Source: Bacteroides sp.
Lineage (GTDB): Bacteria > Bacillota > Clostridia > Lachnospirales > Lachnospiraceae
Direction of reading: 5' to 3'
Assembly (NCBI GenBank): GCA_023666705.1
Contig: JAMPBO010000001.1
Location: 62,001 to 126,000, forward strand
DNA length: 64,000 nt
Under the pieces are notes generated by a model that did no database searches, was not told the origin of the DNA, and was given only the letters and a program-made list of their open reading frames with translations. Positions 51,113-59,839 of the stretch are shown here, piece after piece; position 1 is the stretch's first letter; every line of letters starts with the position of its first letter. The translations under genes and the position numbers were made by a program.

Positions 51113-53563
51113 TTACTCTACTCCTCTAAACAAATGACCTGTTGTTGTATCAAAATCCAAAGCAAAAGTTTTATCTCCCAAAATCAGCCTGTGATAAATA
51201 ACGTCCAAAACCTGTTTTACCGTTTCCGTAGTTTCAATGGTAAAATCAATTCTTGCACAGGAAGCTTTAAGCTGCTTTGCAATGTCCGCCACATCCTTGT
51301 CAAGCATACAAAAGGCAGATTTATTGTAAAGCCTGCTGTAGCATTCCTCACAATGGGAAACGCTGTAAAAAACATTTCCAAGGTCATCCTTTATTTTGTA
51401 AATTTCATGATTCCCTGAGCATGTACCCTTTGTCCTGCCGATGCACTGTGCAGTTAACATAACTCTTGTATGCCCATATAAAAGCATTTCGTATGGCACA
51501 TTCGGCGTTTGCTCCCTCAAAAGGGCAAGCTCCTTCAAATTCAGCTCCACAGGCAGCTCATAGGTCATGGACGGACAAATTCCCTCTAAAGCAGAAACCG
51601 CATTTTGATTATAGGCATAAAGGCTTGACGCACATATAATATGGATATCATGCAATATGTGTTCATCCAAATCACACACACAGGAAAGTCCGTCTATATT
51701 CCTAATATATATACCATTTATATGTTTATTTGGCAAATATTTCTTTAAATCAAAGTTGTTTTTAATGATATCAGGCAATAAAATATATAATTCCTTTTCT
51801 GTTGCATTTATTGCTTCCATACAAGCATCCGAAAGGGTGGAAAATAATGCTGCATCCAAGATGATTCCTGTTACAAAATCATAATTTAAGACAATTTGAA
51901 GCTGCTTTTCATGCTCCGTATATACACGAATATTGTAGAAATCAGCACAATCTGTCATATTATTAACTATATCAGTGTCCCTATTTGCTACAATTTCAAT
52001 GTCAGCATTACCAGATTTCCTTGCCGTGAGTTCCGTATCCTCATTTACAACCAGACAATCTGTTCTCCCAAATGCTCTTTTTACATTTGCTTCAAGGTTT
52101 CTTATGGCTTCCCGCTTCAAATGCTTCAAAACACTTAGGGGGATAAATGCATTTTCATCCACACATATATCAAGCTCAGTAAGCACATAATCCGTATTGC
52201 CAAGCTGGGAAAGTTTATTTTTTATAAGCTCCATGTCAGCCTTTTTATTCAATGAGGCCTCCACAAGGTCACCGTACGCTGTTCCCTCATAGGCTTGGTC
52301 AAACAAACAACAGGAAACGGTAAAGCAGGCGGCTTGTCCCACGATGCCGCAAAACCTGCCTGAAAGTACGGTCTGCTTTTTTCGTCCAATTATATTGTTT
52401 GTAATTTCATCAATCAAATGATTACATCTCGTCCTGTAAACATCCTGTCCCACTTTGATAAGCCTTGTTTTTGGTGCATTTAAGGAAACCGTCATGCCGG
52501 GCATCCCGCTAATGCCCGATGTAAGATCCATACTGCTGTCATCTGAAAGCTTTATTTCAAGCACATCCTGCTTAAACAGCTCCCTTGTCAGCTTTATTTT
52601 TACCGTGCCCTTATTTACATCCGTCAAACGTCCCACACATACGCCCTGATTGTTCGGACGGTCCTTTGAAATCATTTCACTGCCGTTATGCATAAAAAAA
52701 TATCCATCCGAAAATCCACCTCTGTTATATATGGACGCAAGCTTAAATTTATATTCTTCTGCCTTGTCGTGGCGAAAGCAGCCTGCCAGATAATCATTAA
52801 CCAGTGTGTTATATGCATCTACTGCGGACGCAACATAATATTCATTTTTCATTCTGCCCTCTATTTTAAAGGAGTCTATCCCTGCATCCACAAGCTTCGG
52901 TATATTGACGAGGGAGCACATATCCTTCATGGACAGAAGATACGCCCCGTCATATTTCTTGCGGCATGGCTGTGCACATCTTCCCCTGTTGCCGCTTCTT
53001 CCACCTGCCAATGAGCTTAACAGGCATTGCCCGCTGTAGGAATAACACATTGCACCATGTACAAAAGCTTCCACCTCGATATCCACCTTCGCCTTTACAT
53101 ATGCAATTTCATCCAGCGGCATTTCACGTGCCACAACAACTCTTGTGGCTCCGTTTTGCTTCATAAGCTGTGCACCATGCCATGATGTTATATTCATTTG
53201 CGTGCTGCAATGAATGTTTAAGCCCGGATAATGTGTCTTTATATAATGAAATACACCTATGTCCTGAACGATAACCGCATCAAGACCATGTGCGTAATAA
53301 TCACCTATATAATCATCAAGCTGTGCTATTTCATTGTCTTTCAAAAGGGTATTTACCGTAAGATATAATTTACAGTTATGAAGATGTGCAAATTCAATTG
53401 CATCTAACAAGGATGCGTGGTCAAGGTTTTGGGCATATGCCCTTGCCCCAAATTTATCGCCGCCAACATAGCAGGCATCTGCACCTGCATGTATAGCGGC
53501 TTTTAATATCTCATATGACCCGCACGGTGCGAGTATTTCAGGTTTCCTTATATTAGTCGTCAT
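51113..53563 (-). CDS. U32 family peptidase with DUF3656-type domain
   Basis: This 816-residue protein begins with a U32 peptidase/collagenase-like TIM-barrel domain (ILAPCGSYEILKAAIHAGADACYVGG, TVNTLLKDNEI, HGAMCYSYSGQC, the cysteine-rich RGRCAQPCRKKY). DUF3656-type and C-terminal regions follow. Some U32 relatives are radical-dependent or RNA hydroxylation enzymes (RlhA, TrhP), so the word peptidase may mislead; tRNA or rRNA hydroxylation is possible. The ATG at 53561-53563, behind AAAGGAAG, overlaps the end of zapA by 11 bp; the frame opens earlier but lies over zapA. Confidence 0.9.
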   Translation of the reverse strand: MTTNIRKPEILAPCGSYEILKAAIHAGADACYVGGDKFGARAYAQNLDHASLLDAIEFAHLHNCKLYLTVNTLLKDNEIAQLDDYIGDYYAHGLDAVIVQDIGVFHYIKTHYPGLNIHCSTQMNITSWHGAQLMKQNGATRVVVAREMPLDEIAYVKAKVDIEVEAFVHGAMCYSYSGQCLLSSLAGGRSGNRGRCAQPCRKKYDGAYLLSMKDMCSLVNIPKLVDAGIDSFKIEGRMKNEYYVASAVDAYNTLVNDYLAGCFRHDKAEEYKFKLASIYNRGGFSDGYFFMHNGSEMISKDRPNNQGVCVGRLTDVNKGTVKIKLTRELFKQDVLEIKLSDDSSMDLTSGISGMPGMTVSLNAPKTRLIKVGQDVYRTRCNHLIDEITNNIIGRKKQTVLSGRFCGIVGQAACFTVSCCLFDQAYEGTAYGDLVEASLNKKADMELIKNKLSQLGNTDYVLTELDICVDENAFIPLSVLKHLKREAIRNLEANVKRAFGRTDCLVVNEDTELTARKSGNADIEIVANRDTDIVNNMTDCADFYNIRVYTEHEKQLQIVLNYDFVTGIILDAALFSTLSDACMEAINATEKELYILLPDIIKNNFDLKKYLPNKHINGIYIRNIDGLSCVCDLDEHILHDIHIICASSLYAYNQNAVSALEGICPSMTYELPVELNLKELALLREQTPNVPYEMLLYGHTRVMLTAQCIGRTKGTCSGNHEIYKIKDDLGNVFYSVSHCEECYSRLYNKSAFCMLDKDVADIAKQLKASCARIDFTIETTETVKQVLDVIYHRLILGDKTFALDFDTTTGHLFRGVE

Positions 53564-53960
53564 TTCTTCCTTTTTCGGCCTCAAGCTGTATAATTTTTCT
53601 CTGCAATGCATTAATCTGCTCTTTGTACTCATCAATCATTCTAAGGGCTGACTCATGCTTAATCTGGGCTTCAATAACCTCATGTCTTAGGTCATATAAT
53701 TGCTGTTCCTTGTTGCTGTCCTCTGACACCATACTGTCCGCCTTTGACTTTGCCTTGAAATAATCATCTGCAATGTTAAGGGCAAGAAGAATTCCCTGAT
53801 ATTCTGCATTCATTCTTCTGTATTGGTCGGATGCCTTACACTCTGAGATTTTATTATTTATGTATGTTGCTATATTTTGTAGATAATCCTCACCCTCGTA
53901 ACCACTCAAAGTATAAACTTTACTGTTTATTACAACAGGAATATCAATTTTCTTAGCCAT
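53553..53960 (-). CDS. zapA: Cell division protein ZapA
   Basis: ZapA (135 residues) bundles FtsZ filaments. The N-terminal beta region (VVINSKVYTLSGYEGEDYLQNIATYIN) matches ZapA heads, and a coiled coil with heptad hydrophobics occupies about 70-130. It is longer than the roughly 85-100 residues usual for Bacillus ZapA, because of the coiled coil. It lies between ruvB and the U32 gene, an order common in Clostridia. Confidence 0.92.
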   Translation of the reverse strand: MAKKIDIPVVINSKVYTLSGYEGEDYLQNIATYINNKISECKASDQYRRMNAEYQGILLALNIADDYFKAKSKADSMVSEDSNKEQQLYDLRHEVIEAQIKHESALRMIDEYKEQINALQRKIIQLEAEKGRNDD

Positions 53961-53982
53961 TTTTATTTCTCCTTCGTTATAT

Positions 53983-54984
53983 TTAATCGTTCATCAGCAT
54001 CTCAAGTCCAAAATGCTGATAGCAGAGTTCTGTTACTATTCTACCACGGGGCGTCCGATTAATAAACCCATTTTTTATAAGATATGGTTCATATACATCC
54101 TCAATCGTTCCCGAATCCTCACCGATAGCCGCTGCTAATGTATCCAAACCGACCGGTCCGCCGGAAAATTTGTGTATCATGGTTTCCAAAATGCTCCGGT
54201 CCGTGTTATCCAAGCCATAGGAATCAACCTCCAGCCTGTCAAGTGCCGTTTTTGCAACATCATAGTCTATTGTACCGTCATGCTCCACCTGTGCAAAATC
54301 CCGGACCCGTTTAAGAAGCCTGTTTGCAAGCCTCGGTGTTCCTCTGGAACGCTTTGCAATCTCAAGTGCTCCCTCATCATTGATATCGACAGCCAGCACC
54401 TTCGCAGAACGTATAATAATCTGCATAAGCTCGATTACGTTATAAAACTCCAATCGGTTGACAACACCAAAGCGGTCCCTAAGCGGTGCCGTGAGCATAC
54501 CCGCCCTCGTGGTTGCACCCACCAACGTAAACTTTGGCAAATCAAGACGGATGGATCTTGCACCTGCACCCTTTCCTATGACAATATCTATGGCATAGTC
54601 CTCCATTGCAGGATAAAGAACTTCCTCAACCTGCCTGTTAAGACGATGAATTTCATCAATAAACAGTACATCATGCTCCGATAAATTGTTTAAAATAGCC
54701 GCAAGTTCGCCAGGCTTTTCTATGGCAGGACCCGATGTTATTTTCAGATTCACTCCCATCTCAGCGGCAACAATGCCTGCAAGTGTTGTTTTACCAAGCC
54801 CCGGAGGTCCATATAACAAAACATGGTCAAGCGGCTCATGCCTTTTCTTTGCCGCTTCAATGAACACCTTGAGATTGTCCTTCGCCTTTTTCTGCCCGAT
54901 ATAATCAGCAAGACAGACAGGCCGCAGCCCCTGCTCTATATTTTCATCTTCCGTTGTAATTTCAGTGCTTATTATTCGTTCCAT
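53983..54984 (-). CDS. ruvB: Holliday junction branch migration helicase RuvB
   Basis: RuvB (333 residues) is the AAA+ motor of branch migration. The N-terminal RuvB signature [12 protein letters not shown], Walker [10 protein letters not shown], Walker B DEIHR, sensor I GATTRAG and the winged-helix C terminus ([17 protein letters not shown]) are present. It follows ruvA by 15 bp. Confidence 0.98.
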   Translation of the reverse strand: MERIISTEITTEDENIEQGLRPVCLADYIGQKKAKDNLKVFIEAAKKRHEPLDHVLLYGPPGLGKTTLAGIVAAEMGVNLKITSGPAIEKPGELAAILNNLSEHDVLFIDEIHRLNRQVEEVLYPAMEDYAIDIVIGKGAGARSIRLDLPKFTLVGATTRAGMLTAPLRDRFGVVNRLEFYNVIELMQIIIRSAKVLAVDINDEGALEIAKRSRGTPRLANRLLKRVRDFAQVEHDGTIDYDVAKTALDRLEVDSYGLDNTDRSILETMIHKFSGGPVGLDTLAAAIGEDSGTIEDVYEPYLIKNGFINRTPRGRIVTELCYQHFGLEMLMND

Positions 54985-54999
54985 ATAAAACCTAACATG

Positions 55000-55596
55000 T
55001 TAAATCATATTTTTCAAGGAATTCTTTAATAATTCCTCAACTGACATAGTTTCATAACCGTTTACCTTCTTTATTGCACGCAATGCCTCAAGATTGGAAT
55101 ATCCAAGTCCCGTTAGTGCCAAAGCCGCCTCCGACACGGTATCATTTTCTTTGATTTCATCGGTACTCATGGTATCTTCTGTACCCAGTACATCCTCAAG
55201 CTTAAATTTATCCTTTAAGTCAATGACAACCCGTTGAGCCGTTTTTGCACCGATTCCGTTTGCCTTGGCAATCGCCTTATGATCTTCTGATAAAACTGCA
55301 ATCCGAAGCTCGTCAACCGTAAGCGTGGAAAGTATCGATAACGCTCCCTTGGGACCAATTCCGCTTATTCCAATAAGCAGCTTAAAAACGGACTGTTCTT
55401 CCTTTGTAAGAAACCCATACAAGCTGATATCATCCTCACGGACATTCATGTATGTGAACAAGGTAACGCTATCATGGATACGGAGCTTGTCCGTTACGTT
55501 CTGGCTGGTAAATATCCGGAAGCCGATTCCATCCTTATCCAGAACTACTTCTTCACAGTCAATGGCTTCAACTGTGCCCTTTATATATGCAATCAT
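55000..55596 (-). CDS. ruvA: Holliday junction branch migration protein RuvA
   Basis: RuvA (198 residues) binds the four-way junction and loads RuvB. An N-terminal OB-fold (MIAYIKGTVEAI), helix-hairpin-helix segments (GISGIGPKGALSIL, ANGIGAKTAQRVVIDLKDK) and the C-terminal RuvB-binding domain (EAALALTGLGYSNLEA) are all visible. Its AGGAG site comes directly after the terminator hairpin of the divIVA-type gene. Confidence 0.97.
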   Translation of the reverse strand: MIAYIKGTVEAIDCEEVVLDKDGIGFRIFTSQNVTDKLRIHDSVTLFTYMNVREDDISLYGFLTKEEQSVFKLLIGISGIGPKGALSILSTLTVDELRIAVLSEDHKAIAKANGIGAKTAQRVVIDLKDKFKLEDVLGTEDTMSTDEIKENDTVSEAALALTGLGYSNLEALRAIKKVNGYETMSVEELLKNSLKNMI

Positions 55597-55612
55597 TGTC
55601 TACTCCTAAAAA

Positions 55613-55635
55613 GAGTGCTGCCGTGGCAGCACTCT
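55613..55635 (-). terminator. Intrinsic terminator after the DivIVA-type gene
   Basis: A perfect inverted repeat (GAGTGCTGC with GCAGCACTC, at least 9 bp) is followed by TTTTT on the minus strand and then, without a gap, by the ribosome site of ruvA. It probably limits read-through from divIVA into ruvAB. Confidence 0.88.
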
Positions 55636-55649
55636 ATGTATAAAATATT

Positions 55650-56231
55650 CTATAAGAATTCGAAATCCATATCCTCTTCTTCCTCGCCGTCTCCTATCAT
55701 CATACGGTCAGGCTTACGAGAATCTTCAATCTCTCCTACAAAAATCTCATCATCATCCTCAGATGCACTGCTCACTGGAGCTTCCTCTTCAACCTTTTTG
55801 AAAAATCTTGAGGATGCAGATTCCTTAACCGGTTCTTCCTTTACAGGCTCAACCTTTTTCTCAGGCTTCGGTGCAGCTGCACCCGCCTCAAACTTACTGC
55901 TCTCTTTCTTTGCGTTTGCAATAATCTCAGCAGCAGCCTTTTCAGCATTTTTGATAATATCGTCCGCTTTTTTCTTAGCGTTGCTGTCATCATCGTAGGA
56001 TGAAACATTTTCCATCTTCTGAACCTTGCTTTCAAGGTCAAACATTTTTAATCTGTTTTCCTGAAGTGAGGCGTTAAGCTTGTCCAAACTGTCCGATAAT
56101 TTGGCATTTTCATTATATACGTCCTCATATGCCCTATATACTGTATTAATGAAATCATCAACATCCGCACTCTTGTAACCCAAGATACCTTTTTTAAATT
56201 TTTTTGTCTTTATATCGATTGGTTGTATCAT
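55650..56231 (-). CDS. DivIVA-domain protein
   Basis: This 193-residue protein has the N-terminal DivIVA lipid-binding domain (PIDIKTKKFKKGILGYKSADVDDFINTV), a coiled coil (about 40-80), an Ala/Lys-rich helix, and an acidic C-terminal tail rich in E, D and P. DivIVA proteins mark negatively curved membrane and organise division or pole proteins. The ATG at 56229-56231 follows GGAGG. It may be a GpsB/SepIVA-like paralogue rather than the main DivIVA. Confidence 0.9.
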   Translation of the reverse strand: MIQPIDIKTKKFKKGILGYKSADVDDFINTVYRAYEDVYNENAKLSDSLDKLNASLQENRLKMFDLESKVQKMENVSSYDDDSNAKKKADDIIKNAEKAAAEIIANAKKESSKFEAGAAAPKPEKKVEPVKEEPVKESASSRFFKKVEEEAPVSSASEDDDEIFVGEIEDSRKPDRMMIGDGEEEEDMDFEFL

Positions 56232-56266
56232 GCTATCTGTCCTCCGTAACAAAATCATATAATGAA

Positions 56267-56294
56267 ATTATAACATATACCATAAAAAAAACAA
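56267..56294 (-). promoter_or_regulatory. Promoter of the DivIVA-type gene
   Basis: A perfect -10 TATAAT (56267-56272) on the minus strand has a TTGTTT (56289-56294) 16 bp upstream. It lies about 36 bases before the start codon. Confidence 0.6.
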
Positions 56295-56398
56295 GCATCT
56301 TATTTTACTGTTTAAAAAATGTTAAAATTTTTTTCATGCCACAGGCTTCACTGGCATATTTACCATATGCAAAAATTATGTAGTTATTATATTTTTAA

Positions 56399-56409
56399 TA
56401 TGCTATAAT
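56399..56409 (+). promoter_or_regulatory. Extended -10 promoter of the yprB-like gene
   Basis: TATGC directly before TATAAT (56404-56409) forms an extended -10 element. The -35 region is poor. It is 48 bases upstream of the ATG at 56457. Confidence 0.6.
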
Positions 56410-56456
56410 TTTGTTAATCATATAAACTATTTCAGGCAGGTCAGGAGAATTTTGAG

Positions 56457-57521
56457 ATGGAAATTATAACAAATGATGCCCACGAAAATAAATATTTGCA
56501 ATTAGCACTTTACTATAATCCTGCGGATATTTGTCTTTTTGATATTGAAACAACAGGCTTTGCAGCCGAGGCAACAACGCTTTATCTGATTGGATGCTGT
56601 TTTTATGAGAATGGTGTGTGGCGGATACGCCAGTGGTTTAATGATGACGGCTGCTCGGAGCAGGAAATTATCCTGGCATTTACCGAATTTATTTCTAAGT
56701 ACAAGTATATTTTACATTATAACGGCGACGGCTTCGACATACCTTATCTGGCAAAAAAAATAGAAAAGTATGGCATGGACTACTCCTTTGGATCCATTGA
56801 AAGCATCGATTTATACAAAAAAATTAAACCGTTTAAGAAAATACTCCATCTCGATAACCTAAAGCAAAAATCAATTGAAAAGCTGATTTCCATTAACCGT
56901 TTGGATAAATATTCCGGCGGCGACCTGATTAAAATATACAACAATTTTATGGCTGACAGGGATGCTGCAGGAAAAACACTGCTTTTACAGCATAACTATG
57001 AAGATTTAGAGGGACTTTTATATTGCTGCTGTCTGCTATCCTATACAAAGCTTAAGGCAGGCTGCTTCTCGGTACAAAAAATGTCTGTTAAGGAAAACCG
57101 CCTGTTATTCTCACTTACGTTGCAATATCCGATTCCAAAACGTATTTCTCTTGGCATAAGTGACATTATCATAACGGGAAATCATAATGAAATGACAATC
57201 AATGCACCTATCTTTTCAGGCGAGCTGAAATTTTATTTTGATAATTACAAGGAATATTACTATCTGCCTGCTGAGGACATGGCTGTCCACAAAAGCGTCG
57301 CAGCATATGTAGACAAAAATTTCCGCATACAGGCAAAAAAAGAAAGCTGTTATCTCCGCCATATGGGGCACTATATCTCACAGATTAATGACGGAATCAT
57401 GTCAGGCTACCGAAAGGATATCAGGGACAAGGAAACCTTTATCGAGTTAAGCGATTCCTTTTTACAGGACATGGATATGGTGAATGCCTACGCACGCCAT
57501 GTTATTTCCTGTGTAATATAA
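56457..57521 (+). CDS. YprB-like ribonuclease H-fold exonuclease
   Basis: This 354-residue protein has a DEDD-type 3'-5' exonuclease fold like Bacillus YprB: motif I in FDIETTGF (Asp and Glu), motif II in HYNGDGFDIPYL and motif III in HNYEDLEGL. The C-terminal half, about 200-354, has no motif I recognise. It is likely a nucleic-acid processing enzyme; the substrate is unknown. An AGGAGA site precedes the ATG. It is alone on the plus strand, with the histidine kinase gene ending 19 bp beyond it in the opposite direction. Confidence 0.88.
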   Translation: MEIITNDAHENKYLQLALYYNPADICLFDIETTGFAAEATTLYLIGCCFYENGVWRIRQWFNDDGCSEQEIILAFTEFISKYKYILHYNGDGFDIPYLAKKIEKYGMDYSFGSIESIDLYKKIKPFKKILHLDNLKQKSIEKLISINRLDKYSGGDLIKIYNNFMADRDAAGKTLLLQHNYEDLEGLLYCCCLLSYTKLKAGCFSVQKMSVKENRLLFSLTLQYPIPKRISLGISDIIITGNHNEMTINAPIFSGELKFYFDNYKEYYYLPAEDMAVHKSVAAYVDKNFRIQAKKESCYLRHMGHYISQINDGIMSGYRKDIRDKETFIELSDSFLQDMDMVNAYARHVISCVI

Positions 57522-57540
57522 AGTGAAGCTTCCTCTTAAA

Positions 57541-58821
57541 TCAAAAGGACTGGCACGCTACCATGACATCAAGTATAAAATTTCCACTTTCTGTATAGCA
57601 GTACATTTCCCCACCAAGCTGTTCTGCCGCATCCTGTATGGTTGCAAGCCCAAAGCCATGGTCATGTCCTTCTTTATCCGTACCCGGCACCGTTCCCTTT
57701 TCAACATTCAGGTCGTCCCTGCATCTGTTTCTGATTCGTATCAGCAGGTAACTTCTGCTGTATTTCATTTGTACGGAAATCTCCCGTTTTTCTTTCTCAA
57801 GCCCCTTTAAGGCATCGCATGCATTTTCCAGTCCGTTTGAAAGTATCTGACAAAGCTCCATATATGGAAGTGCCTCATCCCCAACTTGTATGTTCATATG
57901 ATACTGTGCACCCATTTTTTCCAATTTTCCTGAATACTGTATCAGCACTGCATTTAGATATGGATTGGCACAAAATTGTCCCGTAAGTACATTCATTTCC
58001 GCTTCCATCCCCGCAAGATACTCTTGTGCCTCCTTCGTCTTTCCTGCGGAAAGCAGTCCTGCAAGTGTTATCGTATGCCCTTTCATGTCATGCTTCATTT
58101 TACGTATACGCTGCTGGTTATCGAGCTGTTCCTCTAACATATTTTTCTGTTCCTGCAAAATATGCTCATTCTGCCGTTTCCGGTACAGCAGAAGCTGTCT
58201 GTATAATGCCGCAAAAATGGTTGCATAGGTCATTGGCATCAACACAAGTATGAGTAAAAACGATGGCATTTCCTCTGGTCTTTGTGTAACAATAACAGGG
58301 AAATTTCCTTTTACTGCAAGCAAAATATAATATAATGCCGTCATACCAGCAAAGACACCCCATCCGTCTGCAACAGACTCCTGTAACTCTAAATAAGGCT
58401 TTCTCAGATAGCGGATTGCCAGCCATTCCAACAACGGGAACAGCACAAGCCTTCCGATAAACATAAGAATGTACTGTTCGCCGCCTAAATAAAAATCTAA
58501 TATATTTGTTACGGAAATAATCCACAGGGCAACCGTATCAGCAACACAAAATGTAAAGAAAAATCTTCCCTTTTTATCCTTGGATATAAACCAAAAAAAC
58601 AACAGGCTTGGCAGGGTGCAGGTCAGTATAAAGACCTTTCCCATCATTTCCGCACCATATAAGAATAAGCCTATAACATTAAGTACAAGCAATGGTCCCA
58701 TTGCAATTCCCGTGAGAAGGAAGGTTTTTCTTCTTCCATAGCGGGAACGGTACAGCAGCATGAACAGTATTAAAATATGAAACAGTGACCACAGCACCGA
58801 TAACTCACGGAATACGGTCAT
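57541..58821 (-). CDS. GHKL sensor histidine kinase (AgrC/VirS type)
   Basis: This 426-residue kinase has about six membrane helices (1-195), a helical region with the phosphoacceptor His in MKHDMKGH (about 242) and a GHKL ATPase domain with the N box LSNGLENACDAL and G box GFGLATIQDAAEQLGG. This architecture is shared with the peptide-sensing AgrC family. The ATG at 58819-58821 overlaps the response-regulator stop by one base (TGATG). No agrB or agrD gene is nearby, so the signal is unknown. Confidence 0.92.
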   Translation of the reverse strand: MTVFRELSVLWSLFHILILFMLLYRSRYGRRKTFLLTGIAMGPLLVLNVIGLFLYGAEMMGKVFILTCTLPSLLFFWFISKDKKGRFFFTFCVADTVALWIISVTNILDFYLGGEQYILMFIGRLVLFPLLEWLAIRYLRKPYLELQESVADGWGVFAGMTALYYILLAVKGNFPVIVTQRPEEMPSFLLILVLMPMTYATIFAALYRQLLLYRKRQNEHILQEQKNMLEEQLDNQQRIRKMKHDMKGHTITLAGLLSAGKTKEAQEYLAGMEAEMNVLTGQFCANPYLNAVLIQYSGKLEKMGAQYHMNIQVGDEALPYMELCQILSNGLENACDALKGLEKEKREISVQMKYSRSYLLIRIRNRCRDDLNVEKGTVPGTDKEGHDHGFGLATIQDAAEQLGGEMYCYTESGNFILDVMVACQSF

Positions 58822-59519
58822 CAATCTACCTCCTCAAACAAAATCTCATGGTACCTTTTCTTAACCTGCTCATAATATCGTCTGGATATTGGTATCGTAT
58901 GGTCAGAAATAATCAGTTCTTTCCCTGTTAAGTTATCTACATGGCTCAAATTGACAAGAAAGCTTTGGTGAACACGGCAAAATACATCATCATTGAGCTT
59001 AAGCATAAGCTCGTCTAATTTTCCGCCACACTCCTGTACCGTGCCACCCTCACAATGAATGAAAAGGTTATGTCCCCTGCTGGCTACATATAATATTTTG
59101 TCATAGGGAATGGTTCCCGTTTCCCCTTTCCATTTGAAGGATAATTTCTTTTTCTTTCCCGCCATACGGCTTGTGGATACCCGCTCTAAAAGACGTCTGA
59201 CCGCAGCACCATTTATCGGCTTTAACAAATACTGTACCGCATAAAGGTCATATGCCTCCCTATAAAAATCATTACTTGTTGAAACAAAACATATCGTTGC
59301 ATTTGAATCCCTGCTGCGGAGCCTTTTTGCCAGCTCAATTCCACCCATGGAATGCTCCATATAAATATCAAGTAAATATAAGTCAAAAGAAAGCTGCCGT
59401 TCTTCCACATCGGAAAGAAGCTCCTCCGCCTGAAAATATGTCCTGACATCATTTCCCTGCAAAAAGATTTTAATACTACGCACGTCCTCCTGACAGTCAT
59501 CACAAACTGCTATCCTCAT
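58821..59519 (-). CDS. LytTR-family response regulator (AgrA type)
   Basis: This 232-residue regulator has a receiver domain with the phosphoacceptor Asp51 (LYLLDIYMEH), acidic residues Asp7-Asp8 and the Lys in LLKPINGAA. A LytTR DNA-binding domain follows (about 132-228, FCRVHQSFLVNLSHVDNLTGKELIISDHTIPISRRY). LytTR proteins bind direct repeats with a two-turn spacing, and such repeats occur at this operon's promoter. GGGAG precedes the ATG at 59519. Confidence 0.94.
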   Translation of the reverse strand: MRIAVCDDCQEDVRSIKIFLQGNDVRTYFQAEELLSDVEERQLSFDLYLLDIYMEHSMGGIELAKRLRSRDSNATICFVSTSNDFYREAYDLYAVQYLLKPINGAAVRRLLERVSTSRMAGKKKKLSFKWKGETGTIPYDKILYVASRGHNLFIHCEGGTVQECGGKLDELMLKLNDDVFCRVHQSFLVNLSHVDNLTGKELIISDHTIPISRRYYEQVKKRYHEILFEEVD

Positions 59520-59559
59520 AAGTGTTCTCCCTTCGCTTATATACTTTATCTAGCCAATA

Positions 59560-59652
59560 GCACTGAGGACTCCTCCGTATAATCCTATCCCTCAAGTCTA
59601 CAGTGCCGCTCTACCTTTGCAAAGGTCCGTTGTGTAATATAGACTGGCACTG
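59560..59652 (-). promoter_or_regulatory. Leader with two mutually exclusive hairpins
   Basis: CAGTGCC (59601-59607) can pair with GGCACTG (59646-59652) over 7 bp. Alternatively, AGTCTACAGTGC (59595-59606) can pair with GCACTGAGGACT (59560-59571), 6+4 bp with an internal loop. The same central segment is used by both, so only one can form. Confidence 0.4.
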
Positions 59653-59670
59653 CTCATTGCTTTCGTGCAT

Positions 59671-59676
59671 ATTATA
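59671..59676 (-). promoter_or_regulatory. Candidate activator-dependent -10 of the two-component operon
   Basis: Perfect TATAAT on the minus strand without a recognisable -35. The leader to the start codon would be about 145 bases. The gap 59520-59839 contains this promoter, direct repeats, leader hairpins and the ssrA terminator, and no convincing gene. Confidence 0.55.
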
Positions 59677-59698
59677 CCACACTTGTGCTACCCCCTCC

Positions 59699-59735
59699 CA
59701 CGTTATTTTTGCTTCCTGACATGTTATTTTTGCTT
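59699..59735. promoter_or_regulatory. Direct repeat CACGTTATTTTTGCTT / CATGTTATTTTTGCTT (LytTR-box candidate)
   Basis: Two copies (from 59699 and 59720) match at 15 of 16 positions and are spaced by exactly 21 bp, two helical turns. The nearer copy ends 23 bp from the -10 box, at the missing -35. Weaker CACGTTT and TACGTTA copies follow at 59737 and 59756. Each contains the GTT core of LytTR/AgrA boxes, though flanks differ from the Staphylococcus consensus. Confidence 0.5.
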
Positions 59736-59791
59736 GCACGTTTTGCGGATTTTATTACGTTATCGGTATAATCATTTTTAAAGCTTCAGAA

Positions 59792-59833
59792 CAAAAAAGC
59801 AAAGCCTTGAAGCACTATATCTTCAAGGCTTTG
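59792..59833 (-). terminator. Intrinsic terminator of ssrA
   Basis: A perfect 13-bp stem (CAAAGCCTTGAAG with CTTCAAGGCTTTG) lies 7 bases past the tmRNA 3' end, with T-rich flanks on both strands. Confidence 0.92.
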
Positions 59834-59839
59834 TTTTTA

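Noticed and set aside
59596-59655. A 19-codon frame in the leader of the response regulator (possible signal peptide gene)
   Set aside because: It has no proper ribosome site and no AgrD-like features.
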